8,203 bases of DNA, taken from assembly GCA_029262935.1 (NCBI GenBank), contig JAJCYK010000007.1:1-8203 (forward strand). Reading direction: 5' to 3'. Source of the stretch: Cytophagales bacterium (GTDB lineage Bacteria; Bacteroidota; Bacteroidia; Cytophagales; Cyclobacteriaceae). Shown here in pieces: positions 1 to 6,639 of the stretch. The notes beneath the pieces are model-generated. The model made no database searches and was not told the origin of the DNA. It was given only the letters and a program-made list of their open reading frames with translations. A program made the translations under genes and the position numbers. Position 1 is the first letter of the stretch. Every line of letters starts with the position of its first letter.

Positions 1-1
1 A

Positions 2-2602
2 AAACAACTCGGGAATACCATTTCAACTATCAAAGGAAGTGATATTACCGAATCCGGTGCGGTGGACGTAACCGGAGCGTTGTCCGGTAAGTTGGCGGGG
101 ATTCAAGTAACTCAAAATTCAGGAGATCCCGCAGGTGGTATTAGCGTCAGACTCAGAAGTGCCAGCACGGTAAATGGTAGCTCGGATCCTTTGTATATAA
201 TTGACGGTGTGATTGTAAATAACAACTCTACGAACGTTTTGGATATAACCAGTGTAGTTCAAAATCGTTTATCGGACATTAATCCTCAAGACATCGAAAG
301 AATTGAGGTGATAAAAGGCGCAGCAGCAGCGGCCATATACGGATCCAGAGCTAGCAATGGAGTGGTACAGATCTTCACCAAAAGGGGGCAATCCGGTAAA
401 CCTGTGATCACCTTATCCACAAGTATCAATTTCAACTCCTTAAGAAAGAAACGTGAATTCAATGAAGAGCCATTTAACTGGACCTCAAGTGATATCACTG
501 TGCTTGATAGAGAGGCTGTTACTCGATACGACTATCAAGATATGGTTTTTAGAAATTCGGTAGGCACCGATAACTATGTCTCCATTAGCGGGGGCAAAGA
601 CAACACCAATTACTTCTCCTCTTTCTCTTATTTGAAAAATGAAGGAATCTTAAAATCCACCGATTACGAAAGGGTGGGGGGAAGAATAAGAGTGAATCAG
701 ATCATTAATGACTGGGCCTCAGCATCTATTGGTACTTATTTCTCCACCAGCCAAAGTAACGATATGCCTAATGGCGGATATGGCTTTGGAGTGTTGCAAA
801 CCATCTTATTTACCAATAATAGAATCAATCCTGCACCCGACAGCGATGGTAATTATCCGGTGATGACCTTTTATCCTAATATTCTTGAGTACTTGGAAAC
901 GTTTGATTTTCAACAAAGAAACAACCGCACCATCAGCGATCTACAGGTAAATTTAACACCAGTGGAGGGGCTTAATGTTAATTATATATTGGGTTATGAT
1001 AACGCAGAGTCAACCGGTACCCGATATGTACCCATAGGAACAACCACTTCTGTTTTAGGTACTGCCAGAACCTCATCAATAAGTACTCAGCAGATAAATA
1101 GTGATCTTAACGCCACCTATACCCGACAGGTAACATCCAGTATAAAATCGACTACGGCAGTCGGGTTTTCCTGGCAATCTGATGAGACCAAGCTTAGCAC
1201 GATCTCTGGTTCTGGGTTGGCTTTAGGGGTGAAAACAACCGACGGGGCCGCTACAATTTCCACTGATGAACTTAGAAGTGAAAGGTCATTCTGGGGAGGA
1301 TATTTACAACAAACATTTGGTTTGAATGAAAAACTATTCCTCACAGGGGCTATCCGATTGGACGGAGCTTCGGTTTTTGGTGAAGATGAGCGCAATCAAT
1401 TCTACCCTAAAGCGAGTATGTCGTATTTGATCTCCGAAGAGGAATTTTGGAAAAGCAGTTTTGGGGATACTTTCGACAGTTTTAAGTTTCGGATAGCCTG
1501 GGGTCAAGCAGGTAACTTAACGGCCATTGGACCTTTTGATAGATTGTCCAATTATCCGGCCATCAGTATCGATGGAAATTCGGGGCTAATTTCTCCTAGC
1601 CAACTAGGTAACCCGGATCTAAAGCCAGAGAGACAAACCGAGATCGAGTTCGGTATTGACATGACTTTATTTAAAAATAGATTGGGACTAGAGCTAACCT
1701 ATTACTCTCAAGACATTGAAGAACTCCTGTTAGCCCGTACTTTATCACCGACCACTGGAGCTTCTTCTAGGATCGAAAACATTGGTACTATGACCAATAA
1801 AGGTTTCGAAGCTTTGATTACTGCCACACCAATACGCAACGATGACTTCAGCTGGTCCATAACCGGTACCTTCTCCACAAATAAGAATGAGGTCAATAAT
1901 GTAGAAGGCGAGCAGATTGGCATTGGAAATTTTGGTTTCTCCGTGGCCAAGAATGGTCAGCCTTTGGGTGTTTTCTATCAGGGTTTTTATGCCAGAAATA
2001 CGGATGGAAGCTTGCTGCTTACCCCAAGTGGGTTGCCCCAACGGGAAAAAGGCTCATTTGATGAAAATGGCAACCCCATTGCTGAGCGCGGTGCTGACGG
2101 TCAACCGAGTGGTGCAAATTTAAGTAAGGTTATAGGAGATCCTAATCCTGATTTTATAGCGTCCTTGATCAATGAGATTGAGTACAAAAACTTCTCCTTT
2201 AGGATGCAGTTTGATGCAGTTCAAGGGTTTGATATTCTAAGCTGGGATACCAGAATGTTTTATCGATTCGGTGGTGGCCCCCAAGAGGCAGCAGAGTTAA
2301 GAGGTGATGAAGTAAGAGGTACTGGGGCGGCAAAATTTGGTATTGCCGAATCATACATCGAAGACGGCTCCTTTATTAAGCTTCGAGAGGTGGCCGTTGC
2401 TTACAAATGGCCCGATCCTTTTACAGGAGTGAACAGCCTCAAATTCACTTTATCTGGACGCAATTTGTTTTCCATTGACGACTTTTCAAGTTACGATCCC
2501 GAAGTAAACATGGACGCCCAAAACAATGGCTCCAGAGGAGGTGTAATGGGTCTGATTCCCATACCCAGTGTGGTAAAATTAGCGATAACAGCTACGCTTT
2601 AA
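2..2602 (+). CDS. SusC/RagA-like TonB-dependent outer-membrane receptor (5' partial)
   Basis: Outer-membrane beta-barrel that imports oligomeric nutrients with a SusD partner, powered by TonB. The frame is open from base 2 (about 866 residues visible), so the true start lies upstream. A GTG at 62 is internal: the residues before it (NTISTIKGSDITESGAV) already read as SusC plug sequence. Plug-domain hallmarks are GALSGKLAGIQV, then PLYIIDGV, then NPQDIERIEVIKGAAAAAIYGSRA, split here as INPQDIERIEV and KGAAAAAIYGSRASNGVV. The rest is barrel with the usual late GRNLF and YDPE motifs. Missing are the signal peptide, the carboxypeptidase-regulatory-like domain and the start of the plug, normally some 150-200 residues. 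The protein ends in ...KLAITATL, not the terminal aromatic residue common in outer-membrane barrels. The SusD gene follows after 23 nt, so they are surely co-transcribed. The substrate cannot be inferred. Confidence 0.96.
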   Translation, partial: KQLGNTISTIKGSDITESGAVDVTGALSGKLAGIQVTQNSGDPAGGISVRLRSASTVNGSSDPLYIIDGVIVNNNSTNVLDITSVVQNRLSDINPQDIERIEVIKGAAAAAIYGSRASNGVVQIFTKRGQSGKPVITLSTSINFNSLRKKREFNEEPFNWTSSDITVLDREAVTRYDYQDMVFRNSVGTDNYVSISGGKDNTNYFSSFSYLKNEGILKSTDYERVGGRIRVNQIINDWASASIGTYFSTSQSNDMPNGGYGFGVLQTILFTNNRINPAPDSDGNYPVMTFYPNILEYLETFDFQQRNNRTISDLQVNLTPVEGLNVNYILGYDNAESTGTRYVPIGTTTSVLGTARTSSISTQQINSDLNATYTRQVTSSIKSTTAVGFSWQSDETKLSTISGSGLALGVKTTDGAATISTDELRSERSFWGGYLQQTFGLNEKLFLTGAIRLDGASVFGEDERNQFYPKASMSYLISEEEFWKSSFGDTFDSFKFRIAWGQAGNLTAIGPFDRLSNYPAISIDGNSGLISPSQLGNPDLKPERQTEIEFGIDMTLFKNRLGLELTYYSQDIEELLLARTLSPTTGASSRIENIGTMTNKGFEALITATPIRNDDFSWSITGTFSTNKNEVNNVEGEQIGIGNFGFSVAKNGQPLGVFYQGFYARNTDGSLLLTPSGLPQREKGSFDENGNPIAERGADGQPSGANLSKVIGDPNPDFIASLINEIEYKNFSFRMQFDAVQGFDILSWDTRMFYRFGGGPQEAAELRGDEVRGTGAAKFGIAESYIEDGSFIKLREVAVAYKWPDPFTGVNSLKFTLSGRNLFSIDDFSSYDPEVNMDAQNNGSRGGVMGLIPIPSVVKLAITATL

Positions 2603-2625
2603 GTTCAGGCTAAACTAATAGAAAA

Positions 2626-3975
2626 ATGAAAAACGCAATAAAATATAATTTAATACTCGTTTTACTGATTGGCAGTGCTTTGTTCCCAGCGTGTGAAACG
2701 GAGTTTGACAATCCCAATAATCCCACTGAGGATGTGGTACTTGGCACAAAAGATGGTCTTTTTGCACTAGCAATTGGGATAAGGCAATACTATTCAGTAA
2801 CTGCTTTGAGGCAAGCAATAGAAGCTCCGGGAATTACCACCAGAGAACTTGGTGTGACCAACACTTTCCTGAATATTAACGAATTAGCACGTGGTGGAGC
2901 CGAACTACCTGGAGAAAGCGGTGGAATCACAAACCCTTGGGTAACGTTGTTAAGAGCTAAAGGAATGGCAGAGTCCTTAATTACAGGGACCAATACCGTA
3001 GAACTATCCGCAGAAACACGTAGCGGGTTATTGGCCTACGGCAATTTATTCAAAGCCCTAACTCTTGGAAACTTAATTCAAATGTTTGAACAAGCACCAA
3101 TAGACAATTCGGAAGATGGATCAGCACTATTCCATGATAGAGCCACCGTACTAACCGAATGCATAGCATTACTGGAGGAAGCCAGGAACTCGCTGAATAC
3201 CACGCCGCCTTCTGATGATTTTAATTCCAGTGTGCTTTGGTCCGACATTAACCTGGGAAAAAGCATAGGAGCGCTACTTTCCAGGTACCATTTGTTAGCA
3301 GGCAATTATCCAGAAGCCATTGCTGCAGCAGATGCTGTAATCAATGATACTACTACTCCTGAAAATTCGTTATGGGTTTACGATGCCAACAATCAAAACC
3401 CTATTTGGAACCGCACGGTAAATTCGGCTGATTTAAACCCCCAGACCAACTTTGGCTTAGTTGGAGCACTCCTACCTGAAGCCGGTGATGGCCGGGTATC
3501 ATTCTACTTGGGTGCCGACGCTGGTACTGCCAATGCAGATGCCGGAGGGCAACCTCTCAGTGAAATGCTGGGCTTCTTTAACAATGGTACTTCCCCAATA
3601 CCGATCTACTTATTTGGAGAAATGTTATTGAACAAAGCAGAAGCTTACGCCCGTCAGGATCAACTTGGTGATGCGGTCACTCAATTGAATTTAGTAAGAC
3701 AAAAAAGCAATGATCCCTTGGGTGTAAATGCCAATCTTGGAGCTTGGGCAGGAGATGCCGGCAGCCGATTAGATATTCTAGAGGAAATATATAAAAATCG
3801 ATCCATAGAGATGTTTTTAAGTGGCATGCGCTTAGAAGATAGCCGTAGGATCCATCCCGATTTTCAGGTACCCTTGGAGGCAAATACCATCAATGAACGG
3901 AATAGAAACTATTATCCGTACCCTACTGTAGAAAGGGAAAACAACCCTAATACGCCAAATGACCCTAATATTTAA
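2626..3975 (+). CDS. SusD/RagB-like nutrient-binding surface lipoprotein
   Basis: Partner of the upstream SusC: a lipid-anchored protein on the outer face of the outer membrane that captures substrate and acts as lid of the SusC channel. Length is 449 residues, at the short end for the family. An N-terminal signal peptide (Lys at 2 and 6, hydrophobic residues 9-20) ends in the lipobox LFPAC with Cys23 as the lipidated residue. Helical TPR-like SusD features include ALLSRYHLLAGNYPEAIAAA, MLLNKAEAYARQDQLGDAV followed by LNLVRQ, and the C-terminal signature NRSIEMFLSGMRLEDSRRI, equivalent to the family's ERRxELaFEGxRxxDLxR. The start ATG is well placed just before the signal peptide, with an A-rich leader (AATAGAAAA) instead of a clear Shine-Dalgarno, as is usual in Bacteroidota. 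A strong terminator follows the stop, making this the last gene of its operon. Substrate unknown. Confidence 0.95.
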   Translation: MKNAIKYNLILVLLIGSALFPACETEFDNPNNPTEDVVLGTKDGLFALAIGIRQYYSVTALRQAIEAPGITTRELGVTNTFLNINELARGGAELPGESGGITNPWVTLLRAKGMAESLITGTNTVELSAETRSGLLAYGNLFKALTLGNLIQMFEQAPIDNSEDGSALFHDRATVLTECIALLEEARNSLNTTPPSDDFNSSVLWSDINLGKSIGALLSRYHLLAGNYPEAIAAADAVINDTTTPENSLWVYDANNQNPIWNRTVNSADLNPQTNFGLVGALLPEAGDGRVSFYLGADAGTANADAGGQPLSEMLGFFNNGTSPIPIYLFGEMLLNKAEAYARQDQLGDAVTQLNLVRQKSNDPLGVNANLGAWAGDAGSRLDILEEIYKNRSIEMFLSGMRLEDSRRIHPDFQVPLEANTINERNRNYYPYPTVERENNPNTPNDPNI

Positions 3976-3986
3976 ACAACAGTATC

Positions 3987-4024
3987 AAAGGAGCTGCCAT
4001 GCCCAGTATATGGCAGCTCCTTTT
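3987..4024 (+). terminator. Strong rho-independent terminator after the susCD-like operon
   Basis: A perfect 14-bp stem (left arm 3987-4000, AAAGGAGCTGCCAT; right arm 4010-4023) encloses a 9-nt loop. The right arm ends in a run of four T residues (4021-4024). It lies 11 nt after the SusD stop codon. The A-run at the start of the left arm means the complement also carries T residues after the stem, so it could work in both directions, but no converging gene uses it here. It separates the susCD unit from the methyltransferase gene. Confidence 0.93.
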
Positions 4025-4048
4025 AAGCTAAATTTTCATGCACACCGG

Positions 4049-4065
4049 ATAATGGATGGCATTAT
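4049..4065. repeat. Short perfect inverted repeat upstream of the methyltransferase gene
   Basis: ATAATG (4049-4054) and CATTAT (4060-4065) form a 6-bp inverted repeat around a 5-nt centre, immediately followed by TTGACT (4067-4072). It lies in the 144-nt gap between the SusD stop and the methyltransferase start, after the terminator, where a promoter for the methyltransferase-anmK pair must be. It could be a small operator or chance. I found no convincing TAnnTTTG -7 box at a suitable distance. Confidence 0.25.
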
Positions 4066-4119
4066 ATTGACTTTAAAACCCTATTTCCGAAGTAACAGAT
4101 CAAGCTGAAGCTAGCCTAC

Positions 4120-4806
4120 ATGGATGAACGAAACGGAATAATAGAGTCCTGGGAAATCAATGCGTCTGAATGGATTAAGGCGCTACAAAAGCAAACCATT
4201 GCATCGAGAAAAATAACCAGCCCAGCGATTTTTAACACCATCAAAAAGTTGAACCCTGCTAAAGTGTTGGATGTGGGATGTGGAGAGGGTTGGCTTACTT
4301 ACAAACTCCATCAAGAGGGCATAGAAGCCGTAGGAATCGATGGTACACCTGTTCTTATCAAACGTGCTAAAACACGAGAAGGGCATTATTTTGTCCAAAC
4401 ATTTGAGGAGATTATCGAAGGTGCTCAAATTCCTGAAGGCCCTTTTGAATTGGCTGTCTTCAATTTCTGTCTATATTTGAATGAAGGTACAGGAGAAATA
4501 TTGAAAGCAGTAGGAAAATTTCTCGACGGCCGCCAGCAGCTAGTAATTCAAACACTACATCCTTTTACTTTCATAGGAGCAGATTTCAAATACCAAAGCC
4601 AATGGCTGCCTGATTCTTGGAAGGGACTAAGTGGGTCTTTTAGCTCACCACATAAATGGTATTTTCGAACATTACAGGACTGGGTTACGCTTATTAGAGA
4701 CAGCGGTTATAAAATTGAGGGTATTGATGAGCCCACTGCAAAAGACGGGAAAGCACCAGCTTCAATAATTTTTGTTTTGACAATAAATGATAAAAAACAG
4801 CTATAA
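4120..4806 (+). CDS. Class I SAM-dependent methyltransferase
   Basis: A cytoplasmic S-adenosylmethionine-dependent methyltransferase of 228 residues with a Rossmann-type fold; its substrate cannot be told from sequence. Motif I is VLDVGCGEG (residues 49-57), the glycine-rich SAM-binding loop. The acidic residue after strand 2 is Asp74 in AVGIDGTP, and the post-II region reads PFELAVFNFCL (108-118). The N-terminus (SWEINASEWIKAL) is a helical cap typical of a widespread stand-alone methyltransferase family whose members begin WxxNAxxWxxAI. There is no signal peptide or membrane segment. The ATG at 4120 is the first in frame, with only a weak purine stretch (CTGAAG) before it. The last 20 nt overlap the start of the AnmK-family gene in another frame, pointing to coupled translation. 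A small-molecule substrate is likelier than DNA or rRNA, since no target-recognition domain is visible, but this is inference. Confidence 0.88.
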   Translation: MDERNGIIESWEINASEWIKALQKQTIASRKITSPAIFNTIKKLNPAKVLDVGCGEGWLTYKLHQEGIEAVGIDGTPVLIKRAKTREGHYFVQTFEEIIEGAQIPEGPFELAVFNFCLYLNEGTGEILKAVGKFLDGRQQLVIQTLHPFTFIGADFKYQSQWLPDSWKGLSGSFSSPHKWYFRTLQDWVTLIRDSGYKIEGIDEPTAKDGKAPASIIFVLTINDKKQL

Positions 4807-5878
4807 GGTTATCGGTCTCTTGTCGGTCACTTCCTTGGTTGGTCTTGATATGGTTTTCTGTGAATTTGAAAAGACTGAAAACAACTGGTCCTTTTTACTT
4901 AAAGCCGCAAAAGGTATTGACTACGATGAGCCGTTAAGAATGCGGTTGAAAGATAGTATCCAATTGTCTGCTATCGATCTACTTATCCTTAACAATGAAT
5001 ACGGGCAATGGTTGGGCGAACAAGTAGTGGCATTTTGCCATGAAAACAGTATTGAGGCCGAGCTTGTGGCCAGTCATGGGCACACGGTGTTGCATCAACC
5101 CCACCTGGGAATCACCTACCAGATTGGTAGTGGGCAGCACCTGGCCAATACCTGTGGCATTGACGTTATTTGTGACTTTAGAAGAAAAGACGTGGCTTTG
5201 GGAGGACAGGGCGCCCCGTTGGTTCCCATTGGAGATAAACACTTGTTTTCCGAGTATAATTTTTGCCTTAACCTTGGTGGTATATCCAACGTTTCATTTG
5301 ATCACAATGGAGAGAGATTGGCCTTTGATATTGGTCTCGCCAACATGGTGTTGAACTATTTGACGAGTCAAGTTGGATTGACCTATGACAATAATGGAGC
5401 CATGGCCCGTTCTGGAAAATTGTGTGAGGATCTATTGGACAAGTTAAACCAACTCGCTTATTATCAACTTCCATATCCGAAATCCACCGGTTATGAATGG
5501 TTTTGTGAAGAAGTTGTACCCATTATTGACTCCAGTGATGCGTCCATTGAAAACAAACTCTGTACCTCGGTGCATCACATAGCATTTCAAGTTGCCGAAT
5601 CGGTAAAGAAATTCTCCTTTCCAGGAAGTCGTATGCTGGTTACAGGAGGAGGGGTAAAAAACTCTTTTTTAATCGATACGCTTATCAAGTTTACGAACGG
5701 AAAGGTAGAAGTAGTGGTACCAGATGAATCAATAGTAAACTATAAAGAAGCGATCGTATTTGCGTTTATGGGAGTACTTTGTGATCTAAAAGAAATTAAT
5801 TGTTTGCAATCAGTTACTGGCGCCCACTCAGATTCCTCTGCAGGGGTTCGCTATGACTCTGGGTTGCCCACCACATAA
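4787..5878 (+). CDS. anmK: Anhydro-N-acetylmuramic acid kinase family protein (AnmK), with altered phosphate loop
   Basis: AnmK cleaves the 1,6-anhydro ring of anhydro-MurNAc and phosphorylates it to MurNAc-6-phosphate in cytoplasmic peptidoglycan recycling. The 363-residue length fits (E. coli enzyme about 370). Conserved blocks are SHGHTVLHQP (96-105), the near-identical DFRRKDVALGGQGAPLVP (130-147), NLGGISN (162-168), PKSTGYEWF (231-239), TGGGVKN (286-292), the EA-AFA motif as KEAIVFAFMG, and SVTGA near the end. Asp181 in AFDIGLAN aligns with the catalytic Asp of the DTGPGN motif. The N-terminal phosphate loop, normally MSGTSLDGxD, reads LSVTSLVGLD: Val14 replaces Gly and Val18 replaces Asp. 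These changes may weaken or abolish ATP use, so catalysis is uncertain despite an intact frame. The start overlaps the methyltransferase gene by 20 nt. No murQ, nagZ or ampG is visible nearby. Confidence 0.9.
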   Translation: MIKNSYKVIGLLSVTSLVGLDMVFCEFEKTENNWSFLLKAAKGIDYDEPLRMRLKDSIQLSAIDLLILNNEYGQWLGEQVVAFCHENSIEAELVASHGHTVLHQPHLGITYQIGSGQHLANTCGIDVICDFRRKDVALGGQGAPLVPIGDKHLFSEYNFCLNLGGISNVSFDHNGERLAFDIGLANMVLNYLTSQVGLTYDNNGAMARSGKLCEDLLDKLNQLAYYQLPYPKSTGYEWFCEEVVPIIDSSDASIENKLCTSVHHIAFQVAESVKKFSFPGSRMLVTGGGVKNSFLIDTLIKFTNGKVEVVVPDESIVNYKEAIVFAFMGVLCDLKEINCLQSVTGAHSDSSAGVRYDSGLPTT

Positions 5879-5900
5879 CTCTCAGGTACGCATAGGATTT

Positions 5901-5929
5901 AATAAGTCACCTTATTCCTTAGAGGATAA
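5901..5929. terminator. Possible weak bidirectional terminator between convergent genes
   Basis: The 66-nt gap between the converging anmK-like and METTL7-like genes holds AATAAG (5901-5906), loop TCAC, and CTTATT (5911-5916), a 6-bp stem. An overlapping alternative pairs TTAT-CCT (5912-5919) with AGGATAA (5923-5929), with one bulge. Stems are AT-rich and no long T-run follows, so termination here is plausible from position but weakly supported by structure. Confidence 0.3.
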
Positions 5930-5944
5930 ATCACCTTGCATCAT

Positions 5945-6583
5945 CTATTTTATGGCTCTACCTCTGATTTGAGGCATTATGGGAATAAAGGGAGAATATG
6001 CATGATACTTTTCCATGGACAGAGCACTAAACCCAGCTTGTTCCAATAACGCCTCAGTGTCACGATTTGTGTGACAACCTTCAAAAAACCAATGCCACGG
6101 TTTATGAATTATGTTCTGAATAAAAGCAAGAATGGTATTTTCTTTGGCCCGTACATGTTCTAAAAACACAAAAACTCCCGAAGGTTTTAAAATGCGCTTA
6201 ATTTGATGCACACAGGCAACAGGATGGTGCACCGTACAAAGAACCAAGGTGCTTGCAACAAAATCACATGAGTTGTCAGGTAAATCAATGTTTTCCCCTG
6301 TAAGCGTTTTTATCTCAAGATGTATTCCGTACTTATCAGCGCTCCTTTTGAGGTTCGTGTGCATATGAATATTCGGCTCAATTGCGATTAGTTTGGTGCC
6401 TTTTTTAAGGTATCGCATGTTGGCTCCTGTACCTGCACCAATTTCCACCACAGTTTCTGGATGATTCTTAAAAAGTGCTCTTTTAGACTTACCAAAAATG
6501 TAGTCCATGTATCCAGAAAGCACGTTGAATATCCATGAATTGATAGGCCCTAGGATGGTGTTATTTTTATATTCGTTGTTCAT
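5945..6583 (-). CDS. METTL7-like class I SAM-dependent methyltransferase
   Basis: A 212-residue methyltransferase of the Methyltransf_11/UbiE-like group, with the pattern seen in METTL7 (thiol methyltransferase) proteins. SAM-binding motif I is VVEIGAGTGAN (residues 45-55). The strand-2 acidic residue is in IAIEPN (66-71), and TGENIDLPDNSCDFVASTLV spans the adenine-binding and motif IV area. CTVHHP (116-121), ILKPSGVFVFLEHVRA (131-146) and the late W-FFEGC-TNRDT block (165-176) match the METTL7 pattern CTV / LKPGG / EHV / W..dGC..R.T. The C-terminus ends after a short basic tail (RGRAIK). No signal peptide is evident; residues 10-30 are moderately hydrophobic and could be an amphipathic membrane-association helix. 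Bacterial members have no established substrate; alkyl-thiol or lipid-like small molecules are guesses. The gene lies 56 nt downstream of the protease gene on the same strand, so probably one transcript. Confidence 0.85.
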   Translation of the reverse strand: MNNEYKNNTILGPINSWIFNVLSGYMDYIFGKSKRALFKNHPETVVEIGAGTGANMRYLKKGTKLIAIEPNIHMHTNLKRSADKYGIHLEIKTLTGENIDLPDNSCDFVASTLVLCTVHHPVACVHQIKRILKPSGVFVFLEHVRAKENTILAFIQNIIHKPWHWFFEGCHTNRDTEALLEQAGFSALSMEKYHAYSPFIPIMPQIRGRAIK

Positions 6584-6606
6584 GGTTTTACGTTTTATTT
6601 AATATT

Positions 6607-6630
6607 TTGGAACGCTCCAAGACACCTTGG
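6607..6630. repeat. Two overlapping, mutually exclusive small hairpins in the protease-methyltransferase spacer
   Basis: TTGGA (6607-6611) pairs with TCCAA (6616-6620) around ACGC. CCAAG (6617-6621) pairs with CTTGG (6626-6630) around ACAC. The two 5-bp stems share bases 6617-6620, so only one can form at a time. On the minus-strand transcript they sit between the protease stop (6640) and the methyltransferase start (6583). No T-run follows, so this is not a standard terminator. It might be an mRNA-processing or stability site, or chance. Confidence 0.3.
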
Positions 6631-6639
6631 TAGGTCGTA

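Noticed and set aside
62..64. GTG at 62 as the start of the SusC-like gene
   Set aside because: The frame is open back to base 2 and the upstream residues already belong to the SusC plug region, so the gene starts outside the window.
1745..2041. 98-codon minus-strand open frame inside the susC-like gene
   Set aside because: It lies wholly within a well-supported receptor gene on the other strand and has no recognisable domain, signal or ribosome-binding site; it is a shadow frame. The same applies to the other open frames inside susC and susD.
3987..4024. Strong hairpin as a mobile-element end or REP-like repeat
   Set aside because: It occurs once, directly after a stop codon and followed by T residues, which fits an ordinary intrinsic terminator.
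4067..4089. Promoter from TTGACT (4067-4072) and TATTTCCG (4082-4089) for the methyltransferase
   Set aside because: The spacing between the two elements is too short (about 10-12 nt) and the second matches TAnnTTTG poorly, so I did not list it as a promoter.
5040..5354. 104-codon plus-strand open frame inside the AnmK-like gene
   Set aside because: The overlapping frame encodes the highly conserved AnmK core, and this alternative frame shows unusual composition (Trp- and Thr-rich) without any motif.
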